Positions 34,878 to 43,003 of a DNA stretch of 64,000 nt are shown piece after piece. A program made the position numbers and the translations under genes. The stretch lies in the NCBI RefSeq assembly GCF_014647435.1, contig NZ_BMPE01000012.1, forward strand, positions 1 to 64,000, in the 5' to 3' direction. This DNA comes from Deinococcus radiotolerans. GTDB taxonomy: Bacteria; Deinococcota; Deinococci; Deinococcales; Deinococcaceae. The first letter of the stretch is position 1. Every line of letters starts with the position of its first letter. The notes beneath the pieces were generated by a model, which had not been told where the DNA came from, made no database searches, and saw only the letters and a program-made list of their open reading frames with translations.

Positions 34878-35726
34878 TGGCTTGTCAGCAATGGTCTGTC
34901 ACGACGCACCGAAAAAGCAGAGCAGGTCTGTCGTTTCCCGCAGGAGCCCACGTGCTGGTTCCTCCTGCACCTGCGCCGCCTCCCTCAACCGCGCGATGAC
35001 CGCGGCGCTCAGCAGCCACGCCCGGACCTGCTCCGCTTGAACAGGTCGGTCCGCCCAGTATTCTTGGAACTCAAACTCAACGCCTGCGTCTCCAACAAAG
35101 ACGTGCAAGCGTGCAGTGTTCATCAGGTGCAGCGCCGCATTCAGGCGGTCATCCGCTGCCCACGCCTCCAGAAACGAACTCAGGTCATCGAACACCAATG
35201 CCGCGGCACATAAGGCGTCCTCCACCGGGAACAGGTCGAAACTGACGGGTTCATCCAGACACTGCCGCCACCACACGCGCACGACGTGGCGCACCGCGTC
35301 ACGCTCCACCTCTGGCCAGGACGAGAACTCTGCCTGGAACGCGCGGCTCAGCACTGCGGTGAGCTCCTCCCTGAGGGGACGACGGATGGCCAGCTCAAGC
35401 AGAGGTGGCAGAAAGTACTTCAGATCGGCTGCGCCTCCGATCAGGACCACCACGTTGGCCAGCACGTGTCCCATGAGCTCATCAGGCAGAAGCTGTACGG
35501 GGAGGCCATCAATGGCGGCTTGCTCGGCAGGATGCCAGAACTCTTGCCAGAAGGGGTCCAGATCGCGTGGCGCGGCGTCGCTGAAGACGTCAGCGACACG
35601 TTGGAGGGCGGCCTGCACGTCCACGCTCAGGATTCGCGTCTCGAGCAGGTCGGGGAGGCCTAGACGCATACCGCATCATGACCGATCCGCTCAGGCCACC
35701 ACCGACAGACCAAAGTTGATGGCCCA
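34878..35726. mobile_element. Inverted-end cassette B (849 bp, one gene)
   Basis: The left end 34878-34900 and right end 35704-35726 are inverted copies of the same 23-bp sequence as cassette A (form GACAGACC-...-TGAYGGCCCA). The interior is one minus-strand gene whose stop codon uses the last bases of the left end. Only 4 bp (TGAG) separate it from cassette C. Flanks are TGAC on the left and TGAG on the right. Confidence 0.65.
34899..35669 (-). CDS. Unknown passenger protein of cassette B
   Basis: A 256-residue soluble helical protein, Leu/Ala-rich and acidic (AALQRVADVFSDAAPRDLD; LMGHVLANVVVLIGGAADL; DAVRHVVRVWWRQCLDEP; DDLSSFLEAWAADDRLNAAL). No motif was recognised. It fills the cassette, with the stop codon overlapping the left inverted end. 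Its location among toxin/immunity genes makes an immunity or resistance role possible, but nothing in the sequence shows it. It does not resemble the cassette A protein. Confidence 0.5.
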   Translation of the reverse strand: MRLGLPDLLETRILSVDVQAALQRVADVFSDAAPRDLDPFWQEFWHPAEQAAIDGLPVQLLPDELMGHVLANVVVLIGGAADLKYFLPPLLELAIRRPLREELTAVLSRAFQAEFSSWPEVERDAVRHVVRVWWRQCLDEPVSFDLFPVEDALCAAALVFDDLSSFLEAWAADDRLNAALHLMNTARLHVFVGDAGVEFEFQEYWADRPVQAEQVRAWLLSAAVIARLREAAQVQEEPARGLLRETTDLLCFFGAS

Positions 35727-35730
35727 TGAG

Positions 35731-36303
35731 TGGGCCGTCAAGAACGGTCTGTCAGTCGGGTAGTCCTGTTCAGTCACTCACCCAGGTACGCCAGAGTTTC
35801 AAGAGTTTTTGCGAAGGCTCACTGACCCAGAGATCAAGATCGACCACCCGTTGGGCTGCTCGCAGCAGCGTCTTGGCCAGTGCATGGGGTGATGCCTCGT
35901 GCCCCGCACCAGGTATGGCACCATGTTCACCAACACGATGACTTCGCCGTGTCCCATCGCGACGTTCTCCACGCCGCTGTGTGCGTAAGGAGGCGTGACG
36001 ACGTCGCTAGGAAAACACGATTGAGGCAAGCTCGGCTGCCCTTTCCGATGACTGGAACTGAAGCGCCCTATTCGTGGGAAGAACTTGGCGGTGACGTTCC
36101 AGACTTCATTCGGATCTGCAGCGTCGAGCTCGGCCTGCCCCTCTTGAAGCGCTGAAGTGAGCATGGCCCATGCGGTGGCATCGACCGCGGTGATGGTCTG
36201 CTGAAGGAGGGTTAGGGTGGAAGCGCTCTCGTCATGTCCCTGCACGGCTCCACCATTGAGAGAAGTTGCTCTTTCGAGGTGACAGACCGTTCTTGACGGC
36301 ACA
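35731..36303. mobile_element. Inverted-end cassette C (573 bp, one broken gene)
   Basis: The left end 35731-35753 and right end 36281-36303 match at 22 of 23 positions as inverted copies, the best pair of the three. The flanks are TGAG and TGAA. It is head-to-tail with cassette B, 4 bp apart. The interior carries a minus-strand gene that is frameshifted. Confidence 0.7.
35770..36302 (-). pseudogene. Frameshifted passenger gene of cassette C
   Basis: One frame runs from about 36302 through ALQEGQAELDAADPNEVW, then GHGEVIVLVNMVPYLV near 35910. After that point it turns implausible (RHHPMHWPRR). In the adjacent frame the sequence continues naturally as HALAKTLLRAAQRVV, then LWVSEPSQKLLKLW, to a TGA at 35770-35772. 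A single-base indel near 35900-35915 explains this. The start is unclear because the longest frame begins inside the right inverted end. The function is unknown; it has a weak resemblance to the cassette B protein around its MGH-VIVLVN/ANVVVLI segment. Confidence 0.5.
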
Positions 36304-36475
36304 TGAATTGCTTTCTATATACTGTTCAGAGTTCCCTCAAAGGTCTCCAACAACTGTCCACGTCACCCTTCCCAACCACACTCTTTCAAAGAGGCGCTCA
36401 CTGTTGCGGCCCATCCTGATTGAGACAGTGAGCTGCCTCGGAGACATACCAGTGTGCTAGCGTGCCCAACAGCAC

Positions 36476-37030
36476 ATGACCAGAACCACGGGATTTTCCG
36501 ACCTCACGCACCACGACTTCATGGAACGGGTCACCGGCGTCGAAGCCCAGCTGGCACGCCCCCACCGCGAATCCCCCACGCAGGCCGCTCAGTGGCTCGC
36601 CTCCGCCCGGAAAACCTATATCTGGGCAGTATGGGCAGAACGGCAACAGGCCACCGACGAGACCGCTGAAGTGAAAGATCAGCTGTCACACGTCGTCGAC
36701 CAAATCGAAACTGAGTGGTTCACCACCCTGAACCGCATCGACGCTTTCGCCCACGCCAGTCACAAACACAGCCGCCTCCGCTCGATCCTCGGCGACCTCG
36801 CCCGCCGGCTGCCCACCCGGGACGCCCTCGCGGAACGGGAGGTCGGCCTGCTGCTCGAACTGCTCGTGAGCGAAGTGCGGATGGTGACCCATCCGCACCA
36901 CACCAGCGTCCGTGCGCCTGTGCCGGGAAGTGGCCGCATCTCCAAACAGGGCCGGCAGCGCGACGAGGGCCGGGGACCCGACAAGCCCCAGCGGGTGGCC
37001 ACGTCATCCTCACGCCGCATTAGAAGCTGA
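36476..37030 (+). CDS. Unknown helical protein
   Basis: A 184-residue protein from ATG 36476. It is helical throughout the first 140 residues (TYIWAVWAERQQATDETAEVKDQL; VVDQIETEWFTTLNRIDAFAHASHKHSRLRSILGDLARRL), then has a basic, disordered tail (GRISKQGRQRDEGRGPDK). This looks like a small coiled-coil, possibly nucleic-acid-binding protein. No family was recognised. It stands alone between cassette C and the immunity cluster. Confidence 0.45.
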   Translation: MTRTTGFSDLTHHDFMERVTGVEAQLARPHRESPTQAAQWLASARKTYIWAVWAERQQATDETAEVKDQLSHVVDQIETEWFTTLNRIDAFAHASHKHSRLRSILGDLARRLPTRDALAEREVGLLLELLVSEVRMVTHPHHTSVRAPVPGSGRISKQGRQRDEGRGPDKPQRVATSSSRRIRS

Positions 37031-37420
37031 CGCCACAGCGACGACCCAGACGCGCGCGGCCACCTACGAGACTGTAGCCCGTGCGTAGGCAGCATGCTGC
37101 TCTTGAACCGAGTCTCTACTCGACCTGTCCAAACTTTGGCGCCAGCCCAGTGAGATTTGTCGAGACTGACGGGCATCGGATCGAGCATAGGGTGTCGTCA
37201 GGTGCACCGGCCTTTAAGGCCCAACCAGAGAGACGGGCGCCCTGAGAAGGACAAACCTGGAGTCAGCCAAGGGGAGGCTTCAGCGCCGCAGCTCCGCTCT
37301 GTTACTCAATCTCAAGCAGAGCCTGCCCCTGCGGACCATGGAGAGGGCATTCAGGGCCGTTTCTGAACAACGCTCCTCCTCTGCTCTGCATTCACAGCAA
37401 CCCGCGGCCCGCCGACCGGC
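37031..37420. other. Intergenic, no gene supported
   Basis: A gap between the helical-protein gene and the immunity operon end. Frames are short and without start signals; no hairpin of note was seen. Confidence 0.4.
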
Positions 37421-37819
37421 TCAGCTGAGCTGCTGCAAGAAGGCCGCGAAGCTCTCCGCCACCGGAAGTGGCGGCCACGTCTCGTCATGTTGCCAGTACA
37501 CGACCGCCGGTTCCCCCTCCGCCGAGAAATCGAAGCACACCAGGTTCCCGCCGCCATCCATGCCGAACGGAACGACGTGCGGTTCCAGCCCATGCTCATC
37601 CTGCAGGGTGCGCCACTGACTCGGCACGCTCTCGGCGTCCATCTCATCGCTGTCCGCGCTCAGCAGGACAGCCACACTCTTGTCTTCCGGGCCGTCCGGC
37701 GTGACGACCGGGAACTCCTGCCGCTCGAAGGAGGCCGCGTTCTGCGTGCGAATCACGTGCAGGTAATTTTCTGGGAACAACCGCCCGACAGCCCGCTCAA
37801 TGAGCTGCAAGGTATCCAT
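37421..37819 (-). CDS. SMI1/KNR4 (SUKH)-family immunity-like protein
   Basis: A 132-residue protein from ATG 37819. The SUKH end pattern is clear: VVPFGMDGGGNLVCFDFSAEG, then AVVYWQHDETWPPLPVAESFAAFLQQL. The first half (LQLIERAVGRLFPENY) is shorter than usual and lacks the LP..Y entry motif in standard form. SUKH proteins commonly neutralise contact-dependent or contractile-system nuclease toxins. It is the last gene of a four-gene minus-strand array of immunity-type proteins (37421-39681); no cognate toxin is adjacent. Confidence 0.78.
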   Translation of the reverse strand: MDTLQLIERAVGRLFPENYLHVIRTQNAASFERQEFPVVTPDGPEDKSVAVLLSADSDEMDAESVPSQWRTLQDEHGLEPHVVPFGMDGGGNLVCFDFSAEGEPAVVYWQHDETWPPLPVAESFAAFLQQLS

Positions 37820-37892
37820 CGTAAGAAGCGCCTTTCCAGTGCCTGTCGTCAGGATGTGACGCAACGCCTGACCATCAGCCCACCCGCCCCCT

Positions 37893-38372
37893 TCAGTCAT
37901 AGAGCTGATTGAGGAAGGCGCCTAAATCCGGGGCCACGAAGTACAAGTTCCGGTCACCTTCTGCCCGCGCGTCGTACTCCTCTTCACTGAACCAGTAGAA
38001 GACCTGGTCGCGCGTGTCCTCACGCGTCGAGAGGCACACCAGATCCCCGCCGCAATAGGCGATGGGGAACATGCCGCTCTGCAGCCGCCCATCCGTGACG
38101 TAGGGCCACTGGACGCGGATGCTGACGTTCTCCGCGTCCAGGGACAGGAAGAACTCCACGGCCGTCCCGAACCAGTCGGTGTGACTCCGGAGTGTGTGCG
38201 GACGAGGGGGCATCTCCACCCGGAAGTTCTCCGGGCTGGGGGAGCCGCCGTTGTGCTTCAGCAGGAACGCCCAGTAGACGGCCGGGATGACGAGGCCATG
38301 CGCCTGCTCGAACCGGTCGAGGTCAGCGGCTCTCACGGGCGGTTCGCTGTCGGTAATCATCAGGTCACGCAT
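37893..38372 (-). CDS. SMI1/KNR4 (SUKH)-family immunity-like protein
   Basis: A 159-residue protein from ATG 38372. It has the full SUKH plan: DLDRFEQAHGLVIPAVYWAFLLKHNGGSP-type entry near 20-45, then FPIAYCGGDLVCLSTRED, VFYWFSEEEYD and the end DLGAFLNQLYD. It is likely an immunity protein. An in-frame ATG at 38360 is an alternative start. It sits 65 bases upstream of the next gene end, in the same direction as the other immunity genes. Confidence 0.85.
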   Translation of the reverse strand: MRDLMITDSEPPVRAADLDRFEQAHGLVIPAVYWAFLLKHNGGSPSPENFRVEMPPRPHTLRSHTDWFGTAVEFFLSLDAENVSIRVQWPYVTDGRLQSGMFPIAYCGGDLVCLSTREDTRDQVFYWFSEEEYDARAEGDRNLYFVAPDLGAFLNQLYD

Positions 38373-38437
38373 GGTGTCGGTGAATGCTATCCGGCCTGCG
38401 GGCGCCCGCGCAGCACGGTTGCCACCGGAGCACCTGG

Positions 38438-39118
38438 TCACTGGCCAAACCGCACCCGTCGGTCGTAGCCGCCGTACTCGGACAGCCAGCGTTTCCGCGC
38501 GTCAGACTGGCCTTTTGTCGCCAGCTGGAACTTCAGGTACGAGCGGACGTCCGTACCTCTGGACTCGTCCCAGACGGCGTAGTGATCGTCCAGCAGGAAT
38601 AGCGCCGGGTCCTTCTTCTCCCGGAACGCGAGGATGCACGCATGGTACTCGCTGAACAGTTCGAAGGGCCGCATGCTCGCGTGGAAGTCCGCCACGCTCA
38701 GGGCCTGCCCGTGAACGCCCATGTTTGGTTGGTCGTACACGTCCTCTCCCCAGTCGCGGGTGAGGACGTCCCGCAGAGGCAGGATGCGGATCGCGGCGGA
38801 AGCGTACCCGTCACCGCCATTCTCGACGTCCATGTCGGGGCATTCGAGGAAGAACGCCTCGCGGTCCGCGTCGCTCAGGGCCGGATCGAGGAACCACTTC
38901 AGGGTCTGGCCGTTCATCTGCGCGTAGAACGCCCGCAGGTCGTCCGTCAGTTCATACCCCCGTTCGAGGGCCTGAATGTCCGCCGGACTCAGCGGCTCAC
39001 CCAGGGAGAACCGCTTTACCACGAACAGCGTGCGGCTCAGGTCGTCGGCCAGTCGCGTGAACAGGGCGCGGTAGTCCGGGAAAACGGCGCTGACGGGCGT
39101 GATCGCATCGTTGCCCAT
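38438..39118 (-). CDS. SUKH-like unknown protein in the immunity array
   Basis: A 226-residue protein. The first part has LERGYELTDDLRAFYAQMNGQTLKW, a pattern like the SUKH entry helix and NG turn. The later part is AAIRILPLRDVLTRDWGEDVYD, then ALFLLDDHYAVWDESRG. It is probably a divergent SMI1/KNR4 protein, longer than usual, but this is less sure than for its neighbours. Its ATG overlaps the stop of the upstream immunity gene by one base (TGATG), so they are co-translated. Confidence 0.55.
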   Translation of the reverse strand: MGNDAITPVSAVFPDYRALFTRLADDLSRTLFVVKRFSLGEPLSPADIQALERGYELTDDLRAFYAQMNGQTLKWFLDPALSDADREAFFLECPDMDVENGGDGYASAAIRILPLRDVLTRDWGEDVYDQPNMGVHGQALSVADFHASMRPFELFSEYHACILAFREKKDPALFLLDDHYAVWDESRGTDVRSYLKFQLATKGQSDARKRWLSEYGGYDRRVRFGQ

Positions 39119-39681
39119 CAGATTAATTCACTCAGGAGGTGCAGGTACTCGCGCAACCCCACCTTCTGGACGTGATCCAGATTGATCTCACCGCCCAGGG
39201 CCAGGGGCGGCAGGATACCGAAGCACTGCTCCGCGTCCAGTGGCCCGTCCCGTTCCAGAGTCGCCTCGAACAAGCAGTGCAGATACAGGTCGTCGAGATC
39301 GGACGCGCGGGTCAGGGTCCTGTTCAGGTACGATTCCAACCTCAGATTGGTCATGACACCCGTCACGACCGAGATGAAGCCCACTTCCCCTTCCACGTCG
39401 AAGTAGAACACGTCGCCGAACGCCGTTCGCATGAACGGGTACGTCCGTGACGCGTCCGACCCGTTTTCATCGGCGGCCAGGTCGAGCCAAGGGTGATACG
39501 GCTCCCGGTGCTCACCCGGGTCGATGACCCTCAGGAATCCGCGGTCGAACGTCGACGTTCCGAAGCGGCGCAGAAACGCGCCGACGTCGGCCGGTGTGCC
39601 GGAGGGCAGGTGCACGTCCCTGACCTGCGTGCCCTGGCGCCCGGGCCCGTACCTCGCTTCGAACCGGGCCAGATCCATCAT
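39118..39681 (-). CDS. GAD/DUF1851-type (Tdi-like) immunity protein
   Basis: A 187-residue protein. The N-terminal GAD-like part includes VGAFLRRFGTSTFDRGFLRVIDPGE; the DUF1851-like part includes FGDVFYFDVEGEV, FGILPPLALGGEI, then NLDHVQKVGLREYLHLLSEL. It is full length and of the same broad family as the immunity protein at 30724, though the two are distinct in sequence. It leads the four-gene immunity array. Its start overlaps the TGA of a short upstream frame (39678) as ATGA, which suggests that a toxin once ended there. Confidence 0.8.
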   Translation of the reverse strand: MMDLARFEARYGPGRQGTQVRDVHLPSGTPADVGAFLRRFGTSTFDRGFLRVIDPGEHREPYHPWLDLAADENGSDASRTYPFMRTAFGDVFYFDVEGEVGFISVVTGVMTNLRLESYLNRTLTRASDLDDLYLHCLFEATLERDGPLDAEQCFGILPPLALGGEINLDHVQKVGLREYLHLLSELI

Positions 39682-39803
39682 GAGCGGCCGGGACTGGCAG
39701 GGACGATGGTCCTGCGTCCGCCCTGGGTGATTCGCCGGGCGGTACCGGCGCGCTTCACGCTGTTGCGCTTCGACCGCGGCAAGGGGACTGGACGGGTCGG
39801 CAT
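39678..39803 (-). pseudogene. Possible end of a lost toxin gene
   Basis: A short basic frame (MPTRPVPLPRSKRNSV, then ARRITQGGRRTIVPASPG) ends in a TGA that overlaps the ATG of the Tdi-like gene. Toxin genes normally end exactly so against their immunity gene. There is no upstream toxin body: a divergent secreted-protein gene starts at 39887. It may be chance. Confidence 0.25.
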
Positions 39804-39886
39804 GTCGTCCACTGTAGTGGTGGCCGGCTGGTCACGGCGCCTCACCTGAGGTGTCCTCTTGGGCACCGGTCGTGCAAGCTGAGCGC

Positions 39887-40297
39887 ATGGGTTTGTCTCT
39901 GCCGATGTCACGCGTCTGCACGCTCGTGCCGCCGACCCTCGTCCTGGCGCTGATCTCCTCTGCCCTGGCGTGTCCTGCGAAACCCGGGACGATGTTCAAC
40001 GGGCTCCTCCCGGCCATCTTGGCGTTCAAGCCGGAATGCGGCGCGGCATACGCGACGTTCAAGAAGAGTGCGGCCGGCGCGAAATGGACGGAGGTGTACG
40101 TGCTGCGCCCACCCAACGATGGGGACGCCCTGATCCGCACCACGCTGTCCCGACTCCCCCAGGTGGGATTCCGGCCACTCGGCACCAAACCGTACGGTCA
40201 GACCACCGCGTACGTGTTCCGCAAGGGCACGTCCGACCTGGTCGTCCTCACGAAACGGTACACGTGGGGCGTTGTGTTCACCGTGGCCGGCCGGTAG
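39887..40297 (+). CDS. Small secreted unknown protein
   Basis: A 136-residue protein with an N-terminal signal peptide (VPPTLVLALISSALA, cleavage before CPAK). The mature domain is small and mixed (FKPECGAAYATFKKSAAG; TEVYVLRPPNDGDALIRTTLSRLPQVGF; GQTTAYVFRKGTSDLVVLTK). Two Cys near the N-terminus may pair, or the first may be lipidated. The start at 39887 is supported by CAAGCT six bases upstream, nearly the same context as the next gene's TAAGCT. The function is unknown. Confidence 0.65.
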   Translation: MGLSLPMSRVCTLVPPTLVLALISSALACPAKPGTMFNGLLPAILAFKPECGAAYATFKKSAAGAKWTEVYVLRPPNDGDALIRTTLSRLPQVGFRPLGTKPYGQTTAYVFRKGTSDLVVLTKRYTWGVVFTVAGR

Positions 40298-40369
40298 GCA
40301 CTGCCCCGCTCGCCGCAGTGGTGGCCAAGGTGTGGCCTCCAGCGTCCACGCGTCCCCAGCGCCAGTCGT

Positions 40370-40873
40370 TCACTGAGGAAGGTGCACGTGGAAGCTGTAC
40401 CGGAGCGCGCCGCGGAACTCCCCCGTGATCAGGCACGACAGGTGGCTGTTGGCCGTCCAGGTCTGCGTGTAGACCTTCGAACCGTTGGCGACGCAGGCAT
40501 CTTCGAAGTCGAGCAGGTTCCCGGGCGTGGGCGTTTTGCCGGTCAGTGTGCCCACGAGCACGGCAATCATGCGGGTGTCGAACCCGCCCGGGTAGAGCAC
40601 GGCGTCCTGCGCGCCAGTGACCCAGTTGGCCGACACGACGCGGTCGTTCTGCCGGATGACGCTCACCACCCGGATCGGCGAATCGTCGTCGTTCTGGGGA
40701 CCGACGAAGTACCGCCACTCCGTGAGTTTCGGCCCCAGGACGTCCTTGCCTGCGAGGCGGCATGCGTAGCTCCGGCAGAACGCGGATTCCGCGAAGGAGG
40801 ACGTGGTGCCCAGCAGGGGCGCAGCGCCCGCGACACTGCAGGTGAGGGCCGCGATCAGCACGAGGGAACGCAT
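40370..40873 (-). CDS. Secreted unknown protein
   Basis: A 167-residue protein with signal peptide MRSLVLIAALTCSVAGAA. The mature part has four or more Cys (AFCRSYACRLAG; FEDACVANG; HLSCLITGEF), consistent with disulfides, and a beta-rich pattern (WRYFVGPQN; RVVSVIRQNDRVVSANWVTGAQDAVLY). The start at 40873 has TAAGCT six bases upstream, so the mRNA is probably leaderless. It converges with the 39887 gene, which also encodes a small secreted protein. Confidence 0.7.
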   Translation of the reverse strand: MRSLVLIAALTCSVAGAAPLLGTTSSFAESAFCRSYACRLAGKDVLGPKLTEWRYFVGPQNDDDSPIRVVSVIRQNDRVVSANWVTGAQDAVLYPGGFDTRMIAVLVGTLTGKTPTPGNLLDFEDACVANGSKVYTQTWTANSHLSCLITGEFRGALRYSFHVHLPQ

Positions 40874-40879
40874 GGGCTC

Positions 40880-40885
40880 AGCTTA
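40880..40885 (-). promoter_or_regulatory. -10 box of the leaderless promoter for the secreted protein
   Basis: TAAGCT on the minus strand, 6 nt before the ATG at 40873. Confidence 0.45.
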
Positions 40886-40914
40886 GGCGGCGGCGCGCTC
40901 CGGCGCGTGCTTAC

Positions 40915-41652
40915 ATGACCGTGATGAGCGAGAGGCCGGACCGCAGGGAGGCTGCCGCCACGCGGCTCCGCGACCGGCACGCGCCCACAGGATGGCCGCC
41001 GCCGGGCGTCGCGGTGGTCCTGATCGGCCTCGCCAGTGCGGCGGCCATCCTGTGCCTGCACCGGCTGGGTCTGCTGTCAGGTCGCCTCGACGTCCTGGTG
41101 GCCGGCCTCCTCCTGACGCCCGTGTGGATCATGTGGCGGCTCTGGCGGACTCGGACGGTCCCTGGAGACACCACGCCCCCGGTCCGGCTGCCGAGGCGCG
41201 TGCGGCGGCGACGGGGCCTGCCCCGCGATCGGGGGACGCTCGCGCCCGCAGATCCAGCCGAGTACTGGCGGCAGAAGCGGGCCCGTCAGGCACAGGATCG
41301 GCGGGCTCAGCAGGTGCGGGCGCGTCGGCTGGAAGCGCTGTACGCCCCGTGGCCCTGGCGCCGGTGGAACGCTCCGGCGCCACTCGCCGAACTGACGGAG
41401 CTGCCCGGCCGGCCGGGGCACTACCAGGTCCTTCACGCGAGGGACCTGTGGATCTGGGCGGACGGTGACTGGCAACCCCTGGAGGAGTGGGCCGGCGGCG
41501 TCCTGGCGCCGCCCGACCCGGGCGCGCCGGTCCGGGTGTACGGCGCGCGGTTCGACTGGGACGAGCGCCACGCCCCGGTCTACTGGGTGGAGATCGGCCC
41601 GGACGGGGTCGTGCCCCCGGCTGGTGACGGGCTCCCCGACAGCAGCTGCTGA
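40915..41652 (+). CDS. Unknown membrane-anchored protein
   Basis: A 245-residue protein. Two hydrophobic segments near the N-terminus (PPGVAVVLIGLASAAAILCL and LDVLVAGLLLTPVWIMW) are followed by a strongly basic stretch (LPRRVRRRRGLPRDR; YWRQKRARQAQDRRAQQVRARR). A Trp-rich C-terminal domain comes last (APWPWRRWNAP; DLWIWADGDWQPLEEWAGG; YGARFDWDERHAPVYWVEIG). It is probably an inner-membrane hairpin with a cytoplasmic domain. No family was recognised. An internal ATG at 40924 is an alternative start. Confidence 0.5.
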   Translation: MTVMSERPDRREAAATRLRDRHAPTGWPPPGVAVVLIGLASAAAILCLHRLGLLSGRLDVLVAGLLLTPVWIMWRLWRTRTVPGDTTPPVRLPRRVRRRRGLPRDRGTLAPADPAEYWRQKRARQAQDRRAQQVRARRLEALYAPWPWRRWNAPAPLAELTELPGRPGHYQVLHARDLWIWADGDWQPLEEWAGGVLAPPDPGAPVRVYGARFDWDERHAPVYWVEIGPDGVVPPAGDGLPDSSC

Positions 41653-41992
41653 GCAGGCCAGCTTGCCCGGTCGCGGCAGGTGCGCAGCATGTAGACCGGT
41701 CCAGACGACGCAGGGGAGAGCCTGTCGGACCGCGTTCCCGCCTTACGCCTCGTGCTGACGCTCAGTGCCGCGAGCGCGCAGGCGGCCAGGCTGGAACTGC
41801 TGCCCTTCCTGCAGACCGCGCAGCAGATGTGAGCATCACGTTCATGCGGTTCAGCTGCTGAGCTGCAGGTGACGTCTGTCTGCGCCCGCGCGGCAGGACT
41901 CCCAACTGGAGGGGCTCACAGGTATCCGGTCCGCACCGATCTCGCCGCGCTCGGTGCACGTTCCCGGGTCGGTGCGGACACGCTGGTCGTCG
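41653..41992. other. Intergenic, no gene supported
   Basis: Nothing but short frames is present, up to the leaderless promoter of the next gene. Confidence 0.4.
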
Positions 41993-41998
41993 TAGGGT
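41993..41998 (+). promoter_or_regulatory. -10 box of a leaderless promoter
   Basis: TAGGGT, six bases before the ATG at 42005. Confidence 0.45.
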
Positions 41999-42004
41999 GG
42001 GCAC

Positions 42005-42271
42005 ATGGAAGGCGAACTCGGTCTCGTGTATCTCGACGATCTGGATGAGCAGGGCTGGCCGGACGATCCCTTGAGCGACCCCCGGGTGCTGGCATGCAGC
42101 GAACCCGTCAAGCTGGAGGCCTTCGCGCAGATCTGGACGCGCCTGGGCGAACAGCTGAACATCCCGTTTGAGCTGCTGGACATCCAGGACCTGCCAGCAG
42201 AGGCCGTCCCTGCGGTCCTGACGTGGATTGAGACCCCATCTGCCAGCGACTCGGTGGCCCTCCGGCAGTAA
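42005..42271 (+). CDS. Small acidic unknown protein, possibly truncated by a stop
   Basis: An 88-residue acidic protein (MEGELGLVYLDDLDEQGW; EPVKLEAFAQIWTRLGEQLNIPFELLDIQDLPAEAVPAVLTWI). Its start is supported by the TAGGGT box. The TAA at 42269-42271 is followed in the same frame by RPALAAFLRAAHTRGQGVTVSL and a TGA at 42338-42340. That reads like a natural end (amphipathic helix plus strand), so the gene may be a 111-residue protein with one nonsense change. The family is unknown. Confidence 0.55.
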   Translation: MEGELGLVYLDDLDEQGWPDDPLSDPRVLACSEPVKLEAFAQIWTRLGEQLNIPFELLDIQDLPAEAVPAVLTWIETPSASDSVALRQ

Positions 42272-42439
42272 CGTCCGGCGCTGGCCGCGTTCCTGCGGGC
42301 GGCCCACACCCGGGGTCAGGGCGTCACCGTCTCCCTGTGACGCGGCGGGTCATGCGCGCTTCACCCGCCGGGTGTGGACGCCCGTGGTGCACAGCTTTGC
42401 GGGAGCACCCGGTCCTTCGCGGCGCCCTTTCCGGTTCTG

Positions 42440-42445
42440 TACACT
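42440..42445 (+). promoter_or_regulatory. -10 box of a leaderless promoter
   Basis: TACACT, six bases before the ATG at 42452; it excludes the longer upstream frame. Confidence 0.5.
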
Positions 42446-42451
42446 CGAACG

Positions 42452-43003
42452 ATGACGAGTCGCCGAGGCACCGTCCGGCTGGGCACGTGCATCCTGGCCC
42501 TGGCTCTGCCGGGTGAACTGAAAGGGGCGGCCCCGGCCGCAATCGCCCAATCGACGCCGACGACCCTGATCCTCTCCCCAGGCGGTCAGGTGACCAGCCG
42601 GGCCGGCGTTCGCGTCAGCGCCCCACGGCACTGGCGACCAGCCACCGTTTCACACGTCACGGTCACGGTACGCACGGTCTCACCCGCCTCACTCACCGCG
42701 CCCCCTTCGCCGGACGTGAGGCGGGCATCCACCGTGATCGGCGTGCGGGCCAGCGCCACGGTCCAGACGGGCGACGCGGATCGCTTCACGATTTATATTC
42801 CTGTGGACGGGCGATCACCGGAGCCCCTGATGCCCCTGCGGCTCGACACGCCTATCCTGGACGCGGCACCCGGCGCGGCCGCCGCCCACGCCGTCTGGGT
42901 GCAGGATACCGGGGCGCGCCGGAGCGCCAGGTTCATCGAGTTCGATACGACCACCCTCCCTGCTGGTACGGAACTGCTGTTTGCCGTCGGGCGTGGAGAC
43001 TAA
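42452..43003 (+). CDS. Exported unknown protein
   Basis: A 183-residue protein from ATG 42452. The N-terminus MTSRRGTVRLGTCILALALPG is a possible signal peptide, with a weak cleavage region before KGAAPAAIAQ. The mature part is beta-rich, Thr/Val/Pro-rich (VTVTVRTVSPASL; ASTVIGVRASATVQTG; RFTIYIPVDGR; RFIEFDTTTLPAGTELLFAVG), like a small adhesin- or Ig-type domain. No family was recognised. Confidence 0.5.
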   Translation: MTSRRGTVRLGTCILALALPGELKGAAPAAIAQSTPTTLILSPGGQVTSRAGVRVSAPRHWRPATVSHVTVTVRTVSPASLTAPPSPDVRRASTVIGVRASATVQTGDADRFTIYIPVDGRSPEPLMPLRLDTPILDAAPGAAAAHAVWVQDTGARRSARFIEFDTTTLPAGTELLFAVGRGD

